DNA from: Hyperoodon ampullatus | Lineage: Eukaryota > Chordata > Mammalia > Artiodactyla > Ziphiidae | DNA length: 64,000 nt | Assembly (NCBI GenBank): GCA_949752795.1 | Contig: OX457062.1 | Span: 93,857,777 to 93,921,776 of the forward strand | Reading direction: 5' to 3' | Part shown: piece by piece, positions 38,110 through 49,126 of the stretch | How positions within the stretch are numbered: the first letter of the stretch is position 1 | Layout of the letters: every line of letters starts with the position of its first letter | Made by a program: the position numbers and the translations under genes | Notes under the pieces: model-generated | The model's input: the letters and a program-made list of their open reading frames with translations, nothing else | Databases searched by the model: none | What the model was told of the DNA's origin: nothing

Positions 38110-39350
38110 GGGCTTCGTGGGCTCCGGGCTGGGATGGGGCACTGGAGTCAGGGACCGAGGCGACCGAAGAAGCGGAGGGTGACGAGGTGTGGGGCGAAGC
38201 GCCAGGGTGGGGAAGGGGTCGTCATCCCTGCAGGGGGCAGAGGCAGAGCTGGGAGTTGTACAGGGGCAGGGGGAGGACCAGAGCGGGAGGACGGCGAGCC
38301 CGGAGAAGGGATGCGGAGGGAGGGAGATGGGGATGGAGACTGGAGGAACTACGGGCGCAGAGTGATGGGGGTTCGGAGCCTGATCGGGAGACGCAGGAAC
38401 CAGAGTGCAGGGGACAGGCTGGCTGAAGGCGGGAGAGGGAGGGAAGGGCGCAGGGAAGGGGGGTGGGTGCGGGGGCAGGGGAAGGGTGCGGGGCCCCGGA
38501 GGGCAGGAGAAGCAGAGACGTCAGAAGTAGGGGATCCGGGCGCGCACGGAGCTCCGCGCGGATGGGACGCGGGGGGCGCAGGGGCAGCGCAGGTGCGGGC
38601 CTGGGGCGCCGCGGCGGGCCCTGCCCTTACCTGGGCGGCTCCGCACTCCGGGGGCTGAGCTGGGGCTGGGCGCTGCTCCGCTGACCGCCGGGCTGTTGTT
38701 TCCCTTTTATTTCTTCTTCCGCAGCAGCCGCGGCGGCTCCAGCGCGATCCGCTGGCAGCTGAAGGCAGAGTCTGTGTCCGGCTGCGAGCGAGCGTGGAGC
38801 CGGCAGCGCGGGAGGAGCGCGGTCGAGGCGCGGGGCGCCGCCCGGCGGGCAGCGCGGGAACTGCGACGGCCCGCGCACGCCAGCCGCGGGGGCGCCCCTT
38901 CGGGGCCCGCGCGCCGGGCCGCCTGCCTGCCCGCCGCCTCTCCCGGCGCGCCCGGGGCCCGGGTGCTGGAGGAGCGCAGCGGTGGCGGGGCCGAGCGGCC
39001 GGGGGCAAACTTGCCGCCGCCCCGGGGTGGGGACCGAGGCCGAGCGGGAGGCGCGGGGCCGGGGACGCGGCTCCGGGCAGGGGCGCGAGGGGCGCGCGCG
39101 ACAGAACGGCCGCGGGACGAGGTGCGGGCGCTGCGTTTGATCGACCTCTGGGGGACCCGGGCGCAGCCCGCATCCTGCACCGCCCTGCGCAAAGGGGCGC
39201 CCACCCCGGCACCGAGGAGTTCGAGCCCGGCCTGCTTCGGCGGGCAAAGATCGCCTCCTGGTGGGGCTTTCGGGAACAGCTCGAGGGACGAGCGAGCTGG
39301 TTACTGGAGACCGTGGCCTCAGTGGTGGCGAGGATGGAGAGCGCGAGGTC
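38110..39350. promoter_or_regulatory. CpG island / candidate promoter
   Basis: Dense CpG and GC-rich sequence, clearly unlike the flanking DNA, with many GC-box-like runs and long GC-only stretches between 38,540 and 39,280. It contains a minus-strand splice donor (38,631/38,630) and no recognisable repeat until a MIR fragment at about 39,430. CpG islands of this size usually mark promoters of widely expressed genes. Long frames on both strands here (for example 38,349-39,212 minus and 38,794-39,582 plus) are explained by scarcity of stop codons in GC-rich DNA. They are Arg/Ala/Gly/Pro-rich and unlike any family I know. Confidence 0.8.
38631..38900 (-). other. Candidate non-coding first exon of a leftward gene
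   Basis: Read on the minus strand, CpG-island sequence ends ...GAGCCGCCCAG at 38,631 and is followed by GTAAGGGCAG, an almost ideal 5' splice site. No ATG occurs on this strand between about 38,900 and the donor, so the exon would be 5' UTR. The right boundary (transcription start) is not visible and is given only as an estimate. An A/T-rich stretch reading AATAAAAGGG at about 38,714-38,705 could act as a TATA-like element, which would put the start nearer the donor. The gene it would belong to is not identifiable from the window. On the opposite strand the same place has an acceptor-like pyrimidine tract plus GCAG (ending about 38,724), which I regard as less likely. Confidence 0.45.
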
Positions 39351-39429
39351 TCAGGGAGAGAAAAGACTAAATTGTTCGAGGAGGCTGGAGAGAGAAGGCT
39401 TGTATTTAGTAGTTCCAGGGCACTGTTTT

Positions 39430-39520
39430 ATGAATACAAACATCTTTGGAGGAGCCGTCATCCTCATGTCACGGATGAGAACCCCGAGGCTCGGAGAGAC
39501 CAAGGGACCAGCCCAGGAGC
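39430..39520 (-). repeat. MIR SINE fragment at the right edge of the CpG island
   Basis: CATCCTCATGTCACGGATGA, GAACCCCGAGGCTCGGAGAG: a CpG-rich diverged MIR. It explains the end of the open frame 38,794-39,582. Confidence 0.7.
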
Positions 39521-40938
39521 CCAGGGCTCCACGTGAACAACGCACCGAGGGGCAGCACCAGGAGGGCAACCAAGCTTTCTGACACGCAGTCGTGTCTCAT
39601 TTTACTATATCACAGCTGTGCTCAGGAGGAGCTGGGGAATCGGGGATCTCGAGGAGGGCGATCCAAGGATACGTGACCTCCCTCCTCAGACGTGAGTTCC
39701 TCCTTTCCCACCCGCACGGTCTCGGTCTGGGGCAAACAACGAACTGATCACAGAGCCCTCCCATCGTCAACGTCTTGGGCCGCCTCACGCAACTCTCTGC
39801 CTACCCACGACCTAGTCAAATTCTCAGTGAAGTGTTTGTTCCCAGACGTCCTTGGTTTGGTCTTGGACATGAAAGGCTGACATCTGTAGAGAATATTCGA
39901 TGACGCTGCGTTCCCCAGGGAGAGCTAACCACCCTGCTCTTCCCACTTCTCTGCCACCCAGGCTGCAGGGAGGAACGTGGGTCACAAGAGTGCTGGCTTT
40001 CCATGCCCACCTCCACGCAATGGGCTTGGTGAAAGCTCACTAGGGAAAACACCACGTACCCCTACTGGGTGCTAGGACGACAGCACTCACACAAGCGTCG
40101 TTTCCAGTAACCTTCACATCAACTTTGCAAGGGAGGTGTGAAGGTGACACTAACCTCACTTCACAGATAAGGGAGCCCACTAAAGTGTAAGATCCCCTTA
40201 AGGCAGCCACACCCTGGGGTGAATAGGCTCCACAGAACTATCTAATTCCAGCTCTGTTTCCTCACACGGGGCCTCATTTGCAAAGAGGACAAACAGCAGC
40301 ATGGGCCAAGCAGACTGGAGGAGTGAGGGGCATCCCTGGGACCCCGGGCAAGCTACTTCACATCTCTCCCCTTCAGTGTTCGCATCCCTAGATGTGAGGG
40401 AAGCAGACTGAATAACCTCTGAAGTTACCTCAAACTCTGAAAGGCCAAGCCTGCGTCCTGGGCCCTTTGTCCCGGAAAGATGCAAGATCAGCGAGACCAC
40501 AGAGGCTTAAGTGTTTGGAAAGAAAATACCATCTATGTGAAACGCTTCATCTTATTCCTTTGCCTCCTGATAACCTGGTGGGTGGGGGGGGAAGGAGCTG
40601 TCGGCGAGATCAGAGGGATTGCCGACGGGTCTGGAGGGAGCCTCAGCTGTGGCCTAACGAGGACCCCAGTTTCTCCCCTTCCTGCCAGGATGATTCTGAC
40701 TTTCTTTCCCTTCCTTAAGGCCTCTGACCCTAGAAGCAAGGGGCCCACTAGCAGTCAGATGGTGGGCAGCAGTGCCAGAGAAGCCTGCCCTCCAGCCCCA
40801 CCCTGGTTGTCCCCCATCCACCGTGCTATCTCTTCCTTCTGCTACTAACCCCGGAGTTCTTCTGAGTGATCACTGCTCGCTGTCCACTTTCTTTACTCCT
40901 GAAAGGCAGTGCCACTTGTCAATCAAAACTTAGTTCCA

Positions 40939-41154
40939 GGGGCTTCCCTGGTGGCGCAGTGGTTGGGAGTCCGCCTGCCGATGCAGGGGACACGGGTTCG
41001 TGCCCCGGTCCGGGAAGATCCCACATGCCGCGGAGCGGCTGGGCCCGTGAGCCATGGCAGCTGAGCCTGCGCGTCCGGAGCCTGTGCTCCACAACGGGAG
41101 AGGCCACAGCAGTGAGAGGCTCGCGTACCGCAAAAAAAAAAAAAAAAAAAAAAA
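40939..41154 (+). mobile_element. CHR-type SINE, full length
   Basis: Full-length young-looking copy with intact A and B boxes and a 23-A tail (41,132-41,154). I could not find an obvious target duplication. Confidence 0.95.
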
Positions 41155-41574
41155 GCCATTGTGAGAAGGGGTTAAACTCATTTAAGTCAAATTGGGTCAA
41201 ATGTTAAGCAAGGACTAAAGAAGCCGCATTTTTGCTCAGCCTCTCATTGTTTTCCTTCTCAGGCCCCAGTACCAAGAGCAGCTGAAGAAACGATACAACT
41301 GAACAGGAGGAAGAGGCAGGAAGATGAGGCATAGGATGGCGATATTCTACCTGGGAGCAAAGCAGAGTCACGTGAGCAATGGAGAGTTCATAGAAAAGGG
41401 TCTGCTTTCTTCAGGCAACCACCTCGGGATGTAAAAGTAAGATGACACTTTTCATATTACCCCACGTGTTTGGAATTTACAGTTTATCCAGAGAACAATT
41501 TTGTCTGAATAGTGGTATTAAGTCTTCCTATGAATTATTATAAAATGACTTCGGGATATTATAAAGGTAAGAAA

Positions 41575-41690
41575 AAATATGTGTGTGCATATGTATGTGT
41601 ATATATGTCTCTCTCTCTATATATATATATGAATACATATGTATTTCACATACATTACATATATATACCTCCCCAATACATATATATTTC
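41575..41690. repeat. Degenerate TG/TA/CT simple repeat
   Basis: ATGTGTGTGCATATGTATGT, TCTCTCTCTCTATATATATA: an impure dinucleotide region. Confidence 0.8.
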
Positions 41691-42194
41691 AACATAATGT
41701 TGACCTCTTTTTCAGCTCAGTAGAACAACAATTCATCCAGCAGCTTCTATCTGCCAGGTAGGGTATGAGGCACACCATAGGAGACAGAAAGAAAAATTGA
41801 ACAGGGTTCCTACTTTCAAAAAGTTTGCATTCTGGTGCATTTAATTTTCCCGTCTAAAGGAAAACCTTTAAATTTTATCTCAAAGCATTTTTTAGGAGCT
41901 TGTGCCGTCTCAAGGAATTCCGAAGAGCAACAGGAAGAAGATAGCAGGATTTCTATTCACCCGGGACAGATTTCTCATGGCTCCTAGCTAAACGAGGCAT
42001 GGGTTACATTCAGGAACTGTACTACAGAGTGGGCTCTGCCCAAGTTTGAAATACTAGGAGAGATGTCTACCTGCTAGCTGCAATTGCAACAAAAGTATTG
42101 TATTGGGTATTGCATGGTATAACAATAATTTCCATTCTTGTTCTTCCAAATTAAAAGCAGCATTTTGCTTTTCAAATTAAAAGCTAATTAATTA

Positions 42195-42347
42195 GCTTTT
42201 CAAATGCTAATTAATTAGGCACACTGTAGAGGTGATTATGATTGACTTAAAAATTTGGTGGGGAAAGAAGAATAAAGAAAGTAAATTGAAAAAAGAAACC
42301 CACCACAACAAGAAGAAACAAGAAGAAACAAGTAGATCCAAGCAAAA
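42195..42347. repeat. Direct duplication, copy 1 (153 bp)
   Basis: Runs from GCTTTTCAAATGCTAATTAA to GTAGATCCAAGCAAAA. Nearly identical to copy 2 at 43,249-43,849. Includes an extra 12-bp AGAAGAAACA-type unit relative to copy 2. Sequence before and after differs completely from that around copy 2. Confidence 0.93.
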
Positions 42348-43316
42348 GTCTTAATTTAAAAGGCTCTAGTTATCTTAATTTGGAAAAGACTACAGGAAGA
42401 TGTTGCAGCTGTCTTCAAATACTTAAGAGCTTTCCTACGTTGCTCCATAACCAGGACCAATGGACAGAAGTTACAGGCTGATTTTAGCTCAAATAAGAAA
42501 GAATTTATGAGTTGCCTCAGGCAATAATGAGCTCCCCAGCATTGGAAGTATACAAGCAGATGGATGGCCATCTGCTAGGATTGCCGCAGAAGGTATTCCA
42601 ACATTGGATTAGGAGGTTGAATGAGCTACCTTCCATCTCTAAATTCTTGGGTTCTTAGCCTGTCTCCTTGGCCCAAGGCTAAAAGGAAATTTCAATCTTT
42701 GAAGACATGTAATACTTATTGTTGAAAGTAAAAACATGCCGTATGTATTTGGGCCTTTCTCTTTAGATGCATGGGCACTTTCCTTTAAATGCAGTGAAGA
42801 CGCTTAATACTAGAAAATGCAGTAATTACTTAAGTGCTCTCTTGACAAAAGTGATATTATTGACACACTCAAGCGTTACTAGGTAAACAGCATTAACAGC
42901 CTTGTTCAAAAAAGGGAATCTATTTACATGAAAGGAAGATAGTTCCAAAATAAGGCCAATCTGAATAGATGAACGTCGTGCTTGTTTTTTAAATGACTTC
43001 TTATAACACACACACATGCATACAGATGCAGGAATGGAAACAGTGAGTGGAGTAAAAGGAAAAAGTATCTCAATATATCTACTGCTTTTGAGGCTCCGAA
43101 TCAGACTGTAGCTCCTGCTAGCGGAAGGATGGTTTTCTTCACTCATTTTCAAGCACTTGGCTGAAGCTTGGCACACACAATAATACCTTGTTCTTCAGCA
43201 TACAAATTGACCCCAAGTCACCCTTCCCCCAGTCTGATGGATGCACTGCTTTTCAAATGCTAATTAATTAGGCGCACTGTAGAGGTGATTATGATTGACT
43301 TAAAAATTTGGTGGGG

Positions 43317-43505
43317 GGCTTCCCTGGTGGCGCAGTGGTTGAGAGTCCGCCTGCCGATGCAGGGGACGCGGGTTCGTGCCCCGGTCCGGGAAGATCCCAC
43401 ATGCCGTGGAGCGGCTGGGCCCGTGAGCCATGGCCGCTGAGCCTGCGCGTCTGGAGCCTGTGCTCCGCGACGGGAAAAGCCACAACAGTGAGAGGCCCGT
43501 GGACC

Positions 43506-43538
<33 letters not shown>
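43317..43538 (+). mobile_element. CHR-type SINE (A), first half of dimer
   Basis: tRNA-derived cetacean SINE: GGGGCTTCCCTGGTGGCGCAG head with A-box-like TGGCGCAGTGG and B-box-like GGTTCGTGCCC, body, and a 31-A tail (43,508-43,538). Preceded directly by AAATTTGGTGGGG, the left copy of the target duplication it shares with the following SINE. Confidence 0.95.
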
Positions 43539-43539
<1 letters not shown>

Positions 43540-43547
43540 CCTACATT

Positions 43548-43760
43548 GGGGCTTCCCTGGTGGCGCAGTGGTTGAGAGTCCGCCTGCAGATGCAGGGGAC
43601 GCGGGTTCGTGCCCCGGTCCGGGAGGATCCCACGTGCCGCGGAGCGGCTGGGCCCGTAAGCCATGGCCACTGAGCCTGTGCGTCCGGAGCCTGCGCTCCG
43701 CAAGGGGAGAGGCCACAACAGTGAGAGGCCCACGTAACGCAAAAAAAAAAAAAAAAAAAA
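43548..43760 (+). mobile_element. CHR-type SINE (B), second half of dimer
   Basis: Nearly identical second SINE, separated from the first by the 9-bp spacer GCCTACATT. Its A-tail runs into AAATTTGGTGGGG (to 43,774), the right copy of the target duplication whose left copy is at the start of SINE A. Confidence 0.95.
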
Positions 43761-44099
43761 AAAATTTGGTGGGGAAAGAGGAATAAAGAAAGTAAATTGA
43801 AAAAAAGAAAACCACCACAACAAGAAGAAACAAGTAGATCCAAGCAAAATTGCCTACACAGAAAGACATTTAATAACCAAAACAGGAAGCAAGGCTTCCC
43901 CGTCCCAACTCCCAAGGACAAGATTTTTACTTTTCCATAGGGCTCTAGGGATCTGGTTTATGGAGTAGTTGGATAAAGCGGTAGTTGGGGGCAGGCGTGA
44001 GAGAGGTTATTAAATAAAAGAAGTTACTGCTGAGGATGTGTTTTCAGTCTTCAGCTGGGTTTGGTGAACAGCTGCTTAGTGGCTACTACTAGGCACCAG

Positions 44100-45869
44100 G
44101 CCCTGTCCCAGAGGTGGGGGGCACACATGGTCCCTCACCCCTGTGAGGTCCAGAGAGTCAACCCCATTGATTCCAGTCCTCTTCGCAACACTGCTGCCCC
44201 GGCACCTTCCTCATTAAAAGCAAAATAAATCTGAATGCAGGAGTAAATACGTTTGGATACATTTCTTACAGGTAAACATATGCAAATGGATAGTAAGAGT
44301 TCTCGGGATAAATACTCTTCAATTCTGTCATCAGGTAGGTGCCTAGTCCATCTCATAACAATTAACGTTTGTACAGCACTTCACAGTTTACAAAGTGTTT
44401 TCATGGCCACCATCACATGGGTTCCTCATCTCAGCCCTTGTGACAATGTTGTGTTATCTTCATTTCAAAGTTAGGAAAGTAACCTGTTTAGTAGTAAATC
44501 ATGAGCCCCCAAGTTGTATTTTCTGATTTTAAACCAGAAAATTCCCCTTCTATTATGGTTATATTTTAACTCTGCCTTCCTCATGTAATACATATAGAAC
44601 CTGTGGTATAGAGAGTGTAACTGACAAAGCTATGCCACTTCTTGGTTAGGTGAGCTACAGTCCAGACTTCTGCCCCTTAAACTTCCAGGCTTTCTCCTTG
44701 TTAACCGAGCCAAGCCACCAATTTTGCCCTGGGCCAAATGAAAAGATCAAAACGGTCTTTGTGGAATGAAAAACGAGGTGAAACCAAAATAGCTGGAAAA
44801 TTCAACCTATCACTTGAAATAAGAGCAAAAGTTAAATCTTACTTTTAAAGTAAGTTCCCAGTGTATTTTATTTCTGTCCCTTATTTTGTGCCTTGTTTTA
44901 TATATATCTCCCCCAGGGGCAGGGTCTAATGTTTATTAATTTAATAGAACATATTTGGAAAACATCCCCTAGGATGATATGCATTGTCCACTATACCTTT
45001 TTTTTTTTTTTTTTTTTGGTCATTAGGGCTAAAACTAAACTCCCATGTACTCTAGGTTCTTAATCCAGACAGAACTATGCTATTCTTTGTGTTTAACTGA
45101 CCATATGGTTGACATTTAATAAATGTTAGATAATAAAAATGGAAGCAGTGCTTCAAAGTAACAATATCTGAACATCTCGTTAAGCACCAAGTAAGGTAAA
45201 CAAGCTGCCATCACACATCTGGATCTGCGTACATCCCTAGGCTGTTACAAAAGACACATACCAGTTGGTATCCCACCGGACGTGCTGGACAGCATTTTTC
45301 ACTCACCACCAAGGAGAAAGAAAGAAAAACCAGCCTCTTTTGTTCAGCTCTCTTCCCTAATTATACCTGGGATCCAAATAAAGAAAATACAGCACACATG
45401 ATCAGAAATAATTGAGAAGTAAATGAAAAGCAACAGAGTGGAGGGTTTAATCACATTATCAGTAGCAGGGTCAGAGGGACAGATGGGAGCGTCAAATTAT
45501 CTACAGTGGCATGAAACGGAGAAAGAGATTCAAAACCAGAGGAGATGATTCAAGAAATTAAGCTTGGTTTCCATGTTAATTCAAAACTGTTTGGGGGCTG
45601 AAGGAAGGAAGAAGCAACGATAACTCCAGCAGGGAAACTGCTCATTAACATCCTAGCAAAACAATAACCTCCGATAATAGGAAGTATTATGATGTCTCCA
45701 GAGAACAGAGAGAAATTCAGATTTACTCTCCCATCCATGGAGTTCAGTTTAATAGAGTATATTCAACACAGTTGAAGTAAATATCAACAAGAAGGTTAAA
45801 ACATTGATTAGGGGCAATACTTCACACTCCTGACATCTGGAAACAAACAAACCACTTAAAGAAGCAGGC
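44100..45869. other. Intergenic DNA, AT-rich
   Basis: Contains a T-run at about 44,999-45,019 and MIR-like text at about 44,365-44,520. No coding signal. Confidence 0.5.
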
Positions 45870-46095
45870 GAGGACACTACTACATATAAAATAGACAACT
45901 AATAAGGTCCTACTGTATAGCACAGGGAACTCTACTCAATACTCTGTAATGACCTGTATGAGGAAAGAATCTAAAAAAAGAGTGGATATATGTATATGTA
46001 TAACTGATTCCCTTTGCCGTACACCTGAAACTAACACAACCTTGTAAATCAACATACTCCAGTAAAATTTAAAAAAAAAGAAAGAAACCTTAAAA
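45870..46095 (+). mobile_element. Cetartiodactyl L1 3' end
   Basis: Reads ACTACATATAAAATAGACAA, GCACAGGGAACTCTACTCAA, CACCTGAAACTAACACAACC and an A-rich tail. Severely 5'-truncated. Flanks share AAGAAGCAGGC-like sequence. Confidence 0.85.
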
Positions 46096-47034
46096 AAAAA
46101 ACAGCAGGCAGGGAGATTTAAGTTCTTTTATTCCTCTGAAAGTAACACCGGCTGCTGTTCCAGCTACCCAGCAGGGGGGAATGAGGTAGAGGGTGGGGAG
46201 TAGGAAGCAGAGGGAATGAGAGGTGGGAGTGGATGCTCCCTTGGTGCAAAGCTATTGAAGGCAGCTACTACTGGGTTTATTACAGTATTTTATAAAGCAA
46301 TACAGGAGATTACCCAGACATCTTCAGTTAACACCAGGATTACACTAGACACGTAATATGACAAATGGCTTGTAAAAGGTTCGCAAATATTCTAGATGAC
46401 GGAACCTGCATAAATGGCCTCCTGTCTAGGATTTGGTGCCCCATCATTTCAGAGCACTTGTCTAACCTTCGCCAAAACAAGGATAATTAGGACAAGAATC
46501 TAGGAAACAACTCCTTGTTGCTTTCACACACTTTACCAACTATCTGTGTGTATGTCTTTTAATTACCAAAGAGCGTTTGGGATATTAGGAAGGTTTGGGT
46601 CAGCTGCCTTATGCTAAGTAACTACTGTCAACCCTCTTAGTGTTATTGGATCTTTGGGGGAGAATTAAATGCAAGCTCCCCGGCATCTTGCCTGGTCACC
46701 ATACCGCTGTTGAGATCCCAAAGCACCTCGGATCCCTTGCCGCACTGTGCAGATGCCTCTTGAAGGGGAAAACAAAACTGTTGGCAAGTTGACCTCATTG
46801 ACGGTAAACGCATCAGTAGAGCCTATCAAGATTCTTAAAAAACAAAACCAACAAAAAACCATCTTCACAGCTTGTTCCCATAATGTCATTGTCCTGTGTT
46901 CCTCAACTTGGTGCTCTAGACTGTTGGGGCTATTGGACCACCAAATCATTAAGTGTAGTAATTGGGCCCTTACTACGTATTCGGTGCTGTTGAAAGAGCA
47001 GGTGATAAATAACAAAAAACTAAGTGTTACCATT

Positions 47035-47245
47035 TAGGGAGTGCTGACTCCGCACTTTACATGCATTGTTTCATTTCCTCCGTGCAACCCTGTGAGGCAG
47101 GTACTATTATTTTCCCCATTTTGCAGATGATGAAATTGAGCCTTAGTGAAGTTAACTAACTTGCCCAATGTCATGCAAGTTAGTAAGTGGCAAAGCCAAG
47201 ACTGTCTGACGTCCAAAGTCCGTGTTCTGTATCCACTTTGCCACA
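47035..47245 (-). repeat. MIR SINE
   Basis: ACTATTATTTTCCCCATTTT, GCAGATGATGAAATTGAGCC, ACTTGCCCAATGTCATGCAA: MIR in reverse. Confidence 0.85.
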
Positions 47246-47414
47246 TACACCAGTTGGAGGTCCAAAAACATGGAATGAGTTGCTGTGTGAGAGAGTAAGT
47301 TCCCCATGACAGGAGATGCTTAAGCATCTCCAGTGTAAGTAGAGGATGGGTGAAAGCATTGAATCCCTCGGTGTGGGGCCAGAGTAGGTGATCTCCGAGG
47401 ACCTTTTCTCTTCC

Positions 47415-47835
47415 ATTTTTTAAAAGGTATAATTCACATGCCATAAAATTCACCCTTTTAAAGGGTACAGTTCAATGGTTTTTAGTATATTTGCATTGTT
47501 GTATAACTATCACCACTACCTAATCCCACAACATTTTCATCACCACAAAAAATTCCAGAATATTTTAACCACTCCATACCCTTAGCAATGTCCCCTCTCC
47601 CCAGCCTCTGACAACCGGTAATCTACTTTCAGTCTCTGTGGACTTACTTACTCTAGACATTTCAGATAAACGAACCATACAATATATGGTCCTTTGTAAC
47701 TGGTTTCTTCACTTAGTGTAATGTTTTCAAGTCCATCATGTTGTAGCGTGAGTCAGTACTTCATTTCTTTTTGTGGCTAAAGAACATTCCATTGTACGGA
47801 TATGCACATTTTGTTTATCCATCCATCAGCTGGCG
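47415..47835 (-). mobile_element. Older LINE-1 fragment (reverse)
   Basis: Reverse-oriented L1 3' UTR and end of ORF2. The plus strand reads TTTTTTAAAAGGTATAATTC ... TTGTGGCTAAAGAACATTCC and TTTGTTTATCCATCCATCAG, the complement of the L1 'GATGGATAAACAAAATGTG' block. Confidence 0.85.
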
Positions 47836-48139
47836 GACTCGGTACTTTCAACTCTTAGAATTTATGAACACAAGGCTCCTGTCCTTAATCCAGCTGGGAC
47901 AACTCACATGTATGACTCAACTCAATTCAGTTCCGGGGCTGTATTTGCAGCTTCTTGGTGGACATCCCCAAGCTGATATACTGCTGCCAAAAACTCAACA
48001 TGGCCAAGTTAAACTAATTCTCCCCTCAAAGTCTATCTCTCCTCCACGATTCCCGACTTCTGTTAAGGGCAATACCAATCTCTTAGGTCCACGGAACAGT
48101 CTTTTTTTATGTGTGCTTTTTTTTTTCTTTTTTACTTTT

Positions 48140-48257
48140 TACATTTTTAATTTATTTTATTTTTTGGCCGCACCGCATGGCATGCGGGATCTTAGTTCCC
48201 TGACTAGCGATTCCCCTGCAGTGGAAGTCTTAACCGCTAGACTGCCAGGGAAGTCCC
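48140..48257 (-). mobile_element. Short older tRNA-derived SINE
   Basis: Reverse copy beginning TTTTTTGGCCGCACCGCATGG and ending GCCAGGGAAGTCCC. Inserted in pyrimidine-rich sequence, so the duplication is ambiguous. Lies in the middle of an L2. Confidence 0.88.
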
Positions 48258-48259
48258 TT

Positions 48260-48585
48260 TTTTCTTTTCCTTAAAATTGAGGCATAGTTGATTTACAATA
48301 TCGGGTTAGTTTCAGGTGTGTAGCACAGTGATTCAGCCAGACTCTTTTCCCTTACAGGCTGTTACAGAGTATTGAGCAGAGCTCCCTGTGCTGTACAGTA
48401 GGTCCTCGTCGGTCATCTATTTCATGTATAGTCGTGTGTGTATCTTAGTCCCAACCTCCTAATTTACTCCTCCCCCTTTCCCTTTAGGTGACCATAAGTT
48501 TGCAAAACTGTCATTTTTTTTAAGCTCCTCCCTCTCCTATATGTTGCATATTAACTTACATGCCAACATCTGTAAATTCTATCTT
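48260..48585 (-). mobile_element. LINE-1 3' end (reverse), inserted in an L2
   Basis: Reads TTAAAATTGAGGCATAGTTG, TGTAGCACAGTGATTCAGCC, GAGCAGAGCTCCCTGTGCTG: the complement of a cetartiodactyl L1 3' end. Confidence 0.85.
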
Positions 48586-48912
48586 AACTATACCATTTTC
48601 CCCCCATTCTGTCACTTAACCAAATTGGAGCTTCCTGTTGGATATTACAGCAGCTTCCACTAGTCTCTCTGCCTCCTAACTCTCCCATTTCTACTCTACA
48701 CAACTCAGTGTAACTCAGTTGCTGAATTCATCTTTTTTACGTTCAGCTGCGTCCAAACCACTCCCAGGGTCAACCACCTTAAATGACACGCAAAGTTCTG
48801 CCCCTTAGTCCAGTGTAAGTAACTGCAGTTTAGTAAGGGGGAAAGGTAGAAAAGTGATATTCATGTATTTGTCTTCGCTGTTTGATTGTAAACACTTTTA
48901 AAAACAGTGGGG

Positions 48913-49126
48913 TGAGGGGCTTCCCTGGTGGTGCAGTGGTTGACAGTCCGCCAGCCGATGCAGGGGACACGGGTTCGTGCCCCGGTCCGGGAAGATCCCG
49001 CGTGCCGCGGAGCGGCTGGGCCCGTGAGCCATGGCCGCTGAGCCTGCGCGTCCGGAGCCTGTGCTCCGCAACAGGAGAGGCCACAACAGTGAGAGGCCCG
49101 TGTACGGTAAAAACAAAAACAAAAAC
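48913..49126 (+). mobile_element. CHR-type SINE with (AAAAAC)n tail
   Basis: Plus-strand copy flanked by AAAAACAGTGGGG (48,900-48,912 and 49,127-49,139). The tail is an AAAAAC array rather than pure A, which probably expanded from the target sequence. Confidence 0.95.

Larger units (their letters stand above)
43249..43849. repeat. Direct duplication, copy 2, interrupted by the SINE dimer
   Basis: Two matching arms, 43,249-43,316 and about 43,762-43,849, together equal copy 1 minus 12 bp. They are split by the dimeric SINE. Offset from copy 1 is 1,054 bp. Confidence 0.93.
47930..48835 (+). repeat. L2 LINE split by later SINE and L1 insertions
   Basis: L2-like text at 47,930-48,100 (CTTCTTGGTGGACATCCCCA, ACTCAACATGGCCAAG) and at about 48,590-48,835 (CTGTCACTTAACCAAATTGG, CTCTGCCTCCTAACTC, AAACCACTCCCAGGG) is colinear. 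It is separated by the SINE at 48,140-48,257 and the L1 at 48,260-48,585. Confidence 0.7.

Noticed and set aside
38349..39582. Long open frames on both strands in the CpG island (287, 262, 224, 206 codons)
   Set aside because: Stop codons are rare in such GC-rich DNA. The frames overlap on opposite strands, are Arg/Ala/Gly/Pro-rich, and the plus frame ends inside a MIR.
43260..43869. 195- and 189-codon minus-strand frames with poly-Phe
   Set aside because: These are two reverse-read SINEs with T-tails giving runs of Phe. The same GPSRSAACGIFPDRGTNPCP peptide recurs at every CHR SINE in the window.
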